This document shows, piece by piece, positions 1-5,556 of a stretch of 10,518 nucleotides of DNA. The first letter of the stretch is position 1. Every line of letters begins with the position of its first letter. The notes under the pieces are model-generated. The model did no database searches. It saw only the letters and a list, made by a program, of their open reading frames with translations, and had not been told where the DNA came from. Source of the DNA: Candidatus Gastranaerophilales bacterium (GTDB lineage Bacteria > Cyanobacteriota > Vampirovibrionia > Gastranaerophilales > Gastranaerophilaceae); contig CANQAW010000050.1 of NCBI GenBank assembly GCA_947589525.1, forward strand, positions 1 to 10,518. Reading direction: 5' to 3'. Made by a program: the position numbers and the translations under genes.

Positions 1-332
1 TTGAACTGTTTGCTGATGGTACACAGAAGAATTATCCAAATGAATATATACATAAGCGTTGTCAGCTTGTAGTGATTCCTCTTGAATGTAGAACAAAGGG
101 ACAGCCTTTGCGAAGATTCGGATATCTTCAAGTTGTTGGTTATGCATTTCAGAAAGACAACAGCTGGATAAAGACCGACTTCTTAGGCGATAAAGATGGT
201 GCTAAGGCAAAACTAATTATGAGTATGCTAAACTGTTATGCTCAATATATAGTGTTATCGAATAAAGTTGAATCCATTCAAAAAATAGATACTGCCCCGC
301 TACAGCCTTTAAATTTAACATATAAAAATTAA
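1..332 (+). CDS. 3' end of an unrecognised protein (5' truncated by window edge)
   Basis: The frame is open from base 3 with no stop until the TAA at 330-332, so 109 residues of a longer protein are visible. A GTG at 72 lies inside this open frame, but coding-like sequence continues upstream of it, so it is probably not the start. The visible part is mixed alpha/beta in character. It has a basic stretch around CRTKGQPLRRFGYLQVVGYA, then a helix-like tail (AKLIMSMLNCYAQYIVLSNK) and a short polar C terminus. No signal peptide, membrane segment or catalytic motif can be recognised, and I cannot name the family. The stop is 22 bases before the start of the Abi-family gene, in the same direction, so the two could be co-transcribed. 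That it is a real gene end is fairly sure; the function is unknown. Confidence 0.6.
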   Translation, partial: ELFADGTQKNYPNEYIHKRCQLVVIPLECRTKGQPLRRFGYLQVVGYAFQKDNSWIKTDFLGDKDGAKAKLIMSMLNCYAQYIVLSNKVESIQKIDTAPLQPLNLTYKN

Positions 333-338
333 TATAAT
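309..338 (+). promoter_or_regulatory. weak candidate promoter of the Abi-family gene
   Basis: A perfect -10 box TATAAT lies at 333-338, directly after the stop of the preceding gene. The best -35 match is TTAAAT at 309-314 with an 18-base spacer, matching only three of six positions. The transcript would start about ten bases before the ATG at 355, leaving almost no leader. That agrees with the lack of a clear Shine-Dalgarno sequence before this gene. AT-rich DNA produces such boxes by chance, so the call is tentative. Confidence 0.3.
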
Positions 339-354
339 AAAACATAGTGTAAAC

Positions 355-1323
355 ATGTATCAAATAAATACGCTAAAAGAAAAATATGCAAATTCCAATG
401 TTACATCCGAAGACAGTATAAGTCGGCTAGAAACATTGGAAATACAGAATGTAAAATTCAATATTATTGATAAAAAAGAAGCTCTTCGGATAATGAATGA
501 GGAGTTTCCTTTGTCAAGGCTTTTGGAACTTTCATCAATATTTGAAAAATATAATTCTAAAGCTAAATTAAGTTCGTTTGTCAATTTGGAGTTTGCCCAA
601 CTTTATTATTTGGCGCAAATTGACGAAGAACTTGCAATCCAATTAATGCGCATCTGTCTTGAGATAGAGGCTCAATTAAAAACTATTTTAATAAACAACA
701 TTTATAAATTGGGTGTAGCTGACGAATTTTTGCAATCTTATATAAAAAATGATTACGTTTTTTTATCGCGTTATTTCAAAGAAGAAGCTGATGATTATAT
801 GAATTATCCGCATGGATTTTCAGATAATTATTCATTTGAGTCCTTTTTATATACTTTGCCGTATGGCGTTCTCGAAAGAATTTTCAATTCTTTTTACAAA
901 AAATATGCCATAAGATTGCATAGAAAAAACTTAACGTCGTTTTCAAGTTTTTTGAATTCAGTACGCCAAGTGAGAAATTGTGTCGCTCATAATGGCTCCA
1001 TTATATCGAAACTCAATATTATAAGAGGGCAATACAATCCACAAGTTTCCGCATACTTAAGGGAGCACGGAATAGGCGAAAGAACTTTAAAGACTAATTT
1101 ATCAAAAACTATTATATTTGATATTTGCAATGTTCTTCATTTGTACTGCTTGATTGAACCGCAAGATCATATTGATAGAAATGTTAAGGAATTGAAAACT
1201 TTTATAAATGAGTCACGTAAAAAATACAAAACGGCTTTTAGCGGTAACCAATCAATCATTTCGGCTTTTAGGTTTTTTAGAGATGTCAACCAAATTTATT
1301 CAAAAAAAATAAAAAATTTTTAA
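355..1323 (+). CDS. Abi family protein (Abi_2, AbiF/AbiD type), candidate HEPN RNase toxin
   Basis: 322 residues, a typical length for the Abi_2 family of lactococcal AbiD/AbiF abortive-infection proteins. Family-like segments run in order: the N-terminal region around LEIQNVKFNIIDKKEALRIM (28-47), a YYLAQIDEELAIQL helix (84-97), the CLEIEAQLKTIL helix (101-112), and the late motif VRQVRNCVAHNG (203-214). The last contains R207-N-C-V-A-H212, the Rx4H signature of HEPN-type ribonucleases. Proteins with this fold cleave RNA and arrest the cell during phage infection, and the AbiF branch has been proposed as the ancestor of Cas13. No membrane segment or signal peptide is seen, so it is presumably cytoplasmic. 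No clear Shine-Dalgarno precedes the ATG, but family-like sequence begins near residue 28, so a much later start is unlikely. The gene is visibly more AT-rich than the dnd genes. A structured RNA with its own promoter follows immediately and is its likely antitoxin. Family assignment is fairly sure; assignment to AbiF itself is inferred largely from that RNA. Confidence 0.85.
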   Translation: MYQINTLKEKYANSNVTSEDSISRLETLEIQNVKFNIIDKKEALRIMNEEFPLSRLLELSSIFEKYNSKAKLSSFVNLEFAQLYYLAQIDEELAIQLMRICLEIEAQLKTILINNIYKLGVADEFLQSYIKNDYVFLSRYFKEEADDYMNYPHGFSDNYSFESFLYTLPYGVLERIFNSFYKKYAIRLHRKNLTSFSSFLNSVRQVRNCVAHNGSIISKLNIIRGQYNPQVSAYLREHGIGERTLKTNLSKTIIFDICNVLHLYCLIEPQDHIDRNVKELKTFINESRKKYKTAFSGNQSIISAFRFFRDVNQIYSKKIKNF

Positions 1324-1331
1324 AAAAATGG

Positions 1332-1360
1332 TTGACAATGCTAAAACTTGTTTATATAAT
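1332..1360 (+). promoter_or_regulatory. consensus sigma-A promoter of the Abi-associated small RNA
   Basis: TTGACA at 1332-1337 and TATAAT at 1355-1360 are separated by exactly 17 bases, a perfect match to the consensus in both boxes. It begins eight bases after the stop of the Abi-family gene, so the downstream RNA would be made strongly and independently of the toxin mRNA. The predicted start is near A1367. No ribosome binding site or open frame of useful length follows, which points to an untranslated product. Confidence 0.85.
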
Positions 1361-1366
1361 AGATGT

Positions 1367-1465
1367 ATAAAAACGCCACCAGAATGCATAATAAACATTG
1401 TAAAAGGTGGCTTTAGTGTTTAGATTTATTCTAGAAAGCTCGGTGCCTGCACCGGGTCTTTTTCT
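1367..1465 (+). ncRNA. predicted ~100-nt structured RNA next to the Abi gene (abiF-RNA type, candidate antitoxin)
   Basis: The RNA is bounded by the consensus promoter and an intrinsic terminator. Seen in sequence: GCCACC (1375-1380) pairs with GGTGGC (1406-1411). Inside this stem, AATG (1383-1386) pairs with CATT (1396-1399), giving a hairpin with an internal loop. A U/A-rich unpaired stretch of about 27 bases, including TTCTAGAA, joins it to the terminator hairpin. A conserved structured RNA next to abiF genes (the abiF RNA motif) was found by comparative genomics. AbiF has since been reported to work as a toxin with an RNA antitoxin. I infer from position, size and architecture that this RNA belongs to that class and would neutralise the upstream protein. 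A covariance-model hit would settle it. The transcript ends are predicted only. Confidence 0.75.
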
Positions 1466-1470
1466 TTGTT
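1438..1470 (+). terminator. rho-independent terminator of the small RNA
   Basis: Bases 1439-1445 pair with 1450-1456 (CTCGGTG with CACCGGG, one U-G wobble) around a CCTG loop. A U-rich run from 1457 follows (TCTTTTTCTTTG, then more T). The GC-rich stem next to a T tract is the classical intrinsic terminator form and sets the 3' end of the small RNA. It would also stop read-through from the Abi gene into the noncoding region. Confidence 0.85.
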
Positions 1471-1572
1471 TTTAATTTTTAATATAAAATTAAATATCAA
1501 AATTATTGGAATTTTATTTTTTTACGAATTCGTGGATAATTTTGGACAAGCAATAAATTAAAAAGTAGCCCC

Positions 1573-1601
1573 TTGACAGCCTATCATCGAGGTGATATAA
1601 C
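1573..1601 (+). promoter_or_regulatory. strong promoter-like element with no obvious gene behind it
   Basis: TTGACA at 1573-1578, a 17-base spacer, then TATAAC at 1596-1601 (five of six matches). TGA directly before the -10 forms an extended -10. The transcript would start near 1608 and run into noncoding DNA containing the GCCGA/TCGGC hairpin. I see no clear terminator or good open frame downstream, so the product is unknown: a long leader, an RNA, or a leftover of a lost gene. Confidence 0.5.
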
Positions 1602-1816
1602 TATCTCATGGATTATAAGATTTTAACTATATAATATGTTCGGGTAAAGTGATAAAAATGCCGAATTTCGGCGTCGGACTACGTTTCATTCAGATGGTTG
1701 TTCCATGGTGGATTTGTCGAAACACAATGCTGACTAAAAGAAAACATATCCCCAAAGATTAAATTTTGTGATTTTTAAAATTTATTTATCAAAAACTTTT
1801 CTAATTATTAAAATTA

Positions 1817-1825
1817 TGGTATAAT
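1817..1825 (+). promoter_or_regulatory. extended -10 promoter candidate upstream of the 114-aa gene
   Basis: TGG followed by a perfect TATAAT (1820-1825) makes an extended -10 element. The -35 position has only a weak match, which extended -10 promoters tolerate. It could transcribe the small gene at 2077 and the DUF262 gene at 2501, with a leader of about 245 bases. A 7-base inverted repeat, ACTTAAT (1838-1844) and ATTAAGT (1879-1885), lies just inside the predicted transcript. Neither a closer strong promoter nor a terminator is visible before 2077. Confidence 0.4.
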
Positions 1826-2076
1826 ATGCATCGTAACACTTAATTTTATGTAGCTGTTAAGACAAAATCAGTGAGGGTATTAAGTAATTTATCCGGATAT
1901 TGATATTAAATTTTATGATAAAATGATGATAAATCTTTTAATCGGAGAACAGGCTAAAGAACTTGTCGATAAGCTACTTGCTTGAAGATGAGTTAATTTG
2001 TTTTGTCAGTGATTAATCTTGAAAATATATAGCAAATATGCAATTGGGCCATGATATTTTAAAAGAGGGTATTTAA

Positions 2077-2421
2077 ATGGGAAGATCGAAAAATTGGGAT
2101 ATGTATGAAACGGCTTTATTGATTGAATGTGTCGAGAAAATAAATTCAGATAATACTGTCAGGGCACATGAACTACATGCCCTTTCCGAAACTTTACGTA
2201 ATAGAGCTAAAAATTTGGGTATAGACTATGATGAAAGGTTTCGCAACTATAATGGAATGGTCCTACAAGCCATAGCTATAGAAAGTCTGCTTTATTCCAA
2301 TCGTACGCCAAGGCATTGCGCCAAAATTTTTAAAGAAATGACTGAAGTTTGGAAATATAATCGTGAAAAATATCAAGCGATATTAACAGAAGCGCTTAAA
2401 CAATCGAAAACAGACTATTAG
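2077..2421 (+). CDS. small hypothetical protein, partner candidate of the DUF262 gene
   Basis: 114 residues, starting at an ATG with AGAGGG about eight bases upstream. The family is not named with confidence. The N terminus has the pattern W-x4-ETALLIE (8-17), LSETLRNRAKNLGID (36-50) and ERFRNYNGMVLQ (53-64). I recognise this as an all-helical N-terminal module seen in assorted restriction and defence proteins, where it precedes a larger effector domain. Here it stands alone with a helical tail (AKIFKEMTEVWKYNREKYQAIL). Many basic residues and no signal peptide suggest a cytoplasmic protein, possibly nucleic-acid-binding; that is inference. It lies 79 bases before the DUF262 gene on the same strand with no terminator between, so the two are likely co-transcribed and may act together. 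Confidence 0.7.
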   Translation: MGRSKNWDMYETALLIECVEKINSDNTVRAHELHALSETLRNRAKNLGIDYDERFRNYNGMVLQAIAIESLLYSNRTPRHCAKIFKEMTEVWKYNREKYQAILTEALKQSKTDY

Positions 2422-2500
2422 TCGCCGAAAACAGTGAAATTATTTTAAATAGATTGACTATATCATTTTATCAACAAAAGATTTATTGTAAGGTACTTTT

Positions 2501-4384
2501 ATGAATCATGTATGTTTAATGTTAACAGTTGAAGATTTTTTGTATAATAAAAATTATGAATTTAAAACGAAGAGTAATTTGGGCGAAGCCACTTATAATT
2601 TATCGGCGGACCGTATATATTCCATACCTGCTTACCAAAGAGAAATCAGATGGAAAGCGGAAAATGTAAAAATATTGTTAGATGATTTGGTTTCTTCCGA
2701 TAAGTTCCTGGGGACGATATTACTGAATAAGGTCGGCGATTTAGATTATGAGATAATTGACGGACAGCAAAGAATCAGTGTTTTCATTTTGATTCTGAAA
2801 GCTATAGACAAGAAACTATCGCAGACTTCTCCTTTGTGCGGTTTTGAAAATAAAACCTATGATAAGTTGTTTGACGTGTTGGATTTGGATTTTGATGAGG
2901 AGAAAATACTTCAAAGCCCGAATAAAGATACATATATTAAATCCGATATTCTGGAGCAGCGTGAAAGGTTTAAAATTATTTGGCAAGAAATTCAAAAGTA
3001 TATCAAAGACATGAGTCCTGATAATTTAAAAAAATTGAAGGACAATCTGTTATTCAGTGAAATCAATATAATTTTTGCAAGCAATTCAAATTCAAAGATC
3101 TATGTAGATTATTATCTTGATTTAAATGATAAATCGGTAAAATTGGACAATATAGATATTTTAAAAGCCAATTTATTTAAGATTGATTTTCAGACAATGT
3201 CTGCAGAATGGGCAAATGTTCAAAAAGCAATAAAGGAATTAAGGACAGTCGGATTGGAAAACTATTCTTTACCTACATTCTATTTCCATTATTTCGCATG
3301 CACTGTTAATGAATATATCGACTATAAATTATCAACTTTAAAAACCGATTTAAAATTTGAAAAGGTCATTGAAATAAACGGACACACCTATGAATCGGGG
3401 ACAAATATTTTAAAAGCTATCAATAATCAGCAATATTTCAAAGATGCAATAAAGCAGTTAAAAGCTGTTACGGCTTTTTTAAAAAATGTTTATACAGGCG
3501 ATGGGCTGTCAGAGCTCAGACATAAACTTAAAGACAGCAGTTGTGATGAAGATACTATTGACTGCATTTTTTCGATATTATCTGCAATAATTCATATTGA
3601 CGATGAAGTACCGAAAATGCTGGTCATGAAATATTTTTTGGATGTGCTCTATAAGGAAACTATTGTCAGGAGCGATGTGGATATAATATTTTACATATAT
3701 GTATACAGTATTTTATTCACTTTGACCGGCGGTAAAAAGGAATCAGTAAAACTGATAAGAGTGGTTCTTGCCCGTGATTGGATGGACAAACTTAAAAAGT
3801 TAACGTTGAAACTTTGGTCAGACTGTAAAGATCGAATCAATTATTTTAAAAAAATTACCGCTAACGGGAAAGTTACTAATTCAAGCGGTAAATATTTACC
3901 TAAACACATTATAGCTATAAAAGAATTTTCTCGGATATCGACGAATGTAATTTCATTCAATCAGAGAAATCTAAAAGAATTTTTAACTTCTTCGAGCAAT
4001 ACCGCAGAACATTTTTTTATAAATAAAAGCCATAAGGTTACATTCAAGTACGGTTCCAAATCGATTGAAACTGAAAAAAAATTGCCGAAATGTTTAACTA
4101 AATATATTTCATGCCCCGTTAATTATTTGTATGTTAACTCCAATATCAATGCTGATATGGGTAATTTGTCAATTAAGGATAAAATAGACATACTCAATGG
4201 AAAAGGGCGTAGCGCTTTTGCATCGGATATGAATTACGAATATTTTAAAAAGATAAAGAAGATTTTTAAAAAATACGGTTCATCATATCCCGATCTTGCT
4301 CATATAACAAACAAGTATAGTAAAGTCTGCGATTTTAAAGTATTACAAAGAAAATTTAGTAAAAATTATGGAAGAATATGTTGA
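2501..4384 (+). CDS. DUF262 protein with divergent HNH-like C terminus (GmrSD/SspE-like), candidate modification-dependent nuclease
   Basis: 627 residues. The N-terminal DUF262 (ParB-like) domain shows IPAYQREIRW (42-51), FLGTILL (69-75), the nucleotide-binding motif D87-G-Q-Q-R91, and the later segment DLNDKSVKLDNIDILKANLF (207-226). The middle is helical. Near the C terminus E503-H504 (in AEHFFINKSH) followed by NYLYVNSNINADMGNLS (541-557) and DK (560-561) resembles the H...N...GNL layout of a DUF1524 HNH nuclease, though the match is loose. The start at 2501 is supported by TAAGG seven bases upstream; the in-frame ATG at 2519 has none. In SspE and GmrSD, DUF262 uses NTP and senses modified DNA (phosphorothioate for SspE) while DUF1524 cuts. 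Placed directly upstream of dnd genes, this protein could restrict unmodified DNA. Domain call sure; effector role and active HNH inferred. Confidence 0.8.
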   Translation: MNHVCLMLTVEDFLYNKNYEFKTKSNLGEATYNLSADRIYSIPAYQREIRWKAENVKILLDDLVSSDKFLGTILLNKVGDLDYEIIDGQQRISVFILILKAIDKKLSQTSPLCGFENKTYDKLFDVLDLDFDEEKILQSPNKDTYIKSDILEQRERFKIIWQEIQKYIKDMSPDNLKKLKDNLLFSEINIIFASNSNSKIYVDYYLDLNDKSVKLDNIDILKANLFKIDFQTMSAEWANVQKAIKELRTVGLENYSLPTFYFHYFACTVNEYIDYKLSTLKTDLKFEKVIEINGHTYESGTNILKAINNQQYFKDAIKQLKAVTAFLKNVYTGDGLSELRHKLKDSSCDEDTIDCIFSILSAIIHIDDEVPKMLVMKYFLDVLYKETIVRSDVDIIFYIYVYSILFTLTGGKKESVKLIRVVLARDWMDKLKKLTLKLWSDCKDRINYFKKITANGKVTNSSGKYLPKHIIAIKEFSRISTNVISFNQRNLKEFLTSSSNTAEHFFINKSHKVTFKYGSKSIETEKKLPKCLTKYISCPVNYLYVNSNINADMGNLSIKDKIDILNGKGRSAFASDMNYEYFKKIKKIFKKYGSSYPDLAHITNKYSKVCDFKVLQRKFSKNYGRIC

Positions 4385-4428
4385 ACAAATATCTAAATAG
4401 TCTTGTAAACAATTATTGTAAATAGAAA

Positions 4429-4457
4429 TTGACATATTAGGCAAAAAATGCTATACT
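4429..4457 (+). promoter_or_regulatory. promoter of the dnd operon
   Basis: TTGACA at 4429-4434 and TATACT at 4452-4457 are 17 bases apart, with TGC directly before the -10 as an extended -10. The predicted start is about 4463-4465, giving a leader of roughly 36 bases that contains the GAGGG Shine-Dalgarno sequence at 4491-4495. The -10 box sits inside the left arm of the 38-bp palindrome, so a protein bound there would block RNA polymerase. The promoter uncouples dndBCDEA from the DUF262 gene that ends 45 bases before it. Confidence 0.85.
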
Positions 4458-4483
4458 TACGTATATACGTAAGTATAGCATTT
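4446..4483. promoter_or_regulatory. perfect 38-bp palindrome over the dnd promoter (candidate operator)
   Basis: Each half reads AAATGCTATACTTACGTAT when followed inward, and the two arms are exact reverse complements without a spacer. The centre, 4464/4465, coincides with the predicted transcription start, and the left arm covers the -10 box. The core is TACG-N6-CGTA. As I recall, DndB of Salmonella represses its dnd operon by binding TACG-N10-CGTA inverted repeats. The half-site resemblance makes DndB an attractive ligand here, although the spacing differs. It is not a normal terminator: no T tract follows. A separate repressor encoded elsewhere is the alternative. Confidence 0.85.
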
Positions 4484-4500
4484 CTGTTGTGAGGGAAAAA

Positions 4501-5556
4501 ATGTTTACATACAATTTTCCCGCCGTTAAAGGATTACAAGCGGGGAAAGATTATTATATTGCTATGGTTCCGCTCGGGCTGATTCCCAAATTATTTCATA
4601 ATGAAGAGGATTTCATTCCTCCGGAATTCAGGGCGCAACGAAGGATTAACGAAGCCCGAATTCCCGAAATGAGAGATTACATTTTAACCAATCGTAGTTC
4701 ATACGTGTTTTCCGCCCTGTCCGCTTCAATAGACGGAGAATTTGAATTTGTTCCAATTGGGGCAGGCAATGACATAGGCACATTAAACGTGAATATGGAT
4801 GCGGTTTTTGTTATAAATGACGGGCAACACCGTAAGGCAGCAATAGAGGCGGCAATTAACGAAGATACTACTCTGCGTGGTGAGACAATCTCGATTGTTT
4901 TTTTCAAGGATGAGGGATTGCACAGGAGTCAGCAGATGTTTGCGGATTTGAATAAGCATGCCGTCAAATCTACGAAATCCTTATCTACGCTGTATGATAA
5001 CAGGGACGAATTTTCAAATGCCGTCAAAAGCGTTGTCGCTGCGGTTGCATTTTTATCTAAATATGTGGATAAAGAGAACGATAACTTAGGTAAAAACTCT
5101 TTTAAATTATTTACTCTTGCAAATTTCTCGAAAGCAAGTAAGCGCATAGTAAAAGAAGATTTGATTACTGAAGATACAATCGAATTTTTAATTAGCTACT
5201 GGGGTTTGATTTTTTCTCAAATACCCGAATGGAACATGATGGAAAAAAGAGAACTGACGAAGAGTTCTTTGCGAGAAGATTATATTTTGACTTTGGCTGT
5301 AACAATGAACGCTTTCGGGCGATTGGGAAGATATTTATCAGAACACGGGGACGAGATGGCTTGTTGTTGTGAACTGAAAAATATAGATTGGTCGCGTTCT
5401 AACATAGATTGGAGAAACAGAGCTATAGATGAACGAGGTAAAATAATCAATACCGAAGCGGCAGTAATTAAAATTTGCAATTATATAAAGTTAAAACTCG
5501 GGTTTGCATTAAGCAAGGATGAGATAATCAAAGAGAAAGAGGTTAAAGGCAACTGA
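4501..5556 (+). CDS. dndB: DndB, DGQHR-domain protein of the DNA phosphorothioation system, likely repressor
   Basis: 351 residues from the ATG at 4501, chosen because GAGGG (4491-4495) lies five bases before it. The in-frame GTG at 4489 overlaps that site and is rejected. The family-defining motif is D107-G-Q-H-R111 within INDGQHRKAAIEAA, followed by the DndB-like segment FADLNKHAVKSTKSLSTLYD. The early segment RINEARIPEMRDYILTN also fits the family. DndB is not needed for phosphorothioation itself. In characterised systems it negatively regulates dnd transcription and affects how densely sites are modified. Here it is the first gene of the operon, directly behind the palindrome-covered promoter, as expected of an autoregulator. 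Its TGA overlaps the dndC ATG by one base (ATGA-type coupling). It shares the DGQxR fold family with the upstream DUF262 protein. Identification is very sure; DNA binding here is inferred. Confidence 0.95.
   Translation: MFTYNFPAVKGLQAGKDYYIAMVPLGLIPKLFHNEEDFIPPEFRAQRRINEARIPEMRDYILTNRSSYVFSALSASIDGEFEFVPIGAGNDIGTLNVNMDAVFVINDGQHRKAAIEAAINEDTTLRGETISIVFFKDEGLHRSQQMFADLNKHAVKSTKSLSTLYDNRDEFSNAVKSVVAAVAFLSKYVDKENDNLGKNSFKLFTLANFSKASKRIVKEDLITEDTIEFLISYWGLIFSQIPEWNMMEKRELTKSSLREDYILTLAVTMNAFGRLGRYLSEHGDEMACCCELKNIDWSRSNIDWRNRAIDERGKIINTEAAVIKICNYIKLKLGFALSKDEIIKEKEVKGN

Larger units (their letters stand above)
1471..2076. other. about 600 bases without a convincing gene
   Basis: This stretch is AT-rich with stops in all frames. 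It holds two promoter-like elements (listed separately) and a short inverted repeat GCCGA-ATT-TCGGC at 1660-1672. It also holds two short coding-like frames: 1658-1762 from ATG (34 codons) and a 20-codon frame at 1923-1985, the latter extending upstream to a TAA at 1881. The second frame reads IGEQAKELVDKLLA near its end and looks protein-like, so part of this region may be decayed coding sequence. No tRNA, rRNA, CRISPR repeat or known riboswitch is recognised. Confidence 0.5.

Noticed and set aside
1658..1762. A 34-codon open frame with ATG at 1658
   Set aside because: It has only a weak upstream purine run, no recognisable motif and unremarkable composition; chance or decayed sequence is more likely.
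2454..2482. A separate promoter for the DUF262 gene (TTGACT at 2454-2459)
   Set aside because: The -10 position AAAGAT matches only three of six bases, so co-transcription with the upstream small gene is at least as likely.
4446..4483. The 38-bp palindrome as a transcription terminator of the DUF262 gene
   Set aside because: The stem is AT-rich and no T tract follows on either strand, and it lies on a strong promoter; an operator explains it better.
4489..4500. GTG at 4489 as start of dndB, adding four residues
   Set aside because: The GTG overlaps the GAGGG ribosome binding site, which is ideally spaced for the ATG at 4501.
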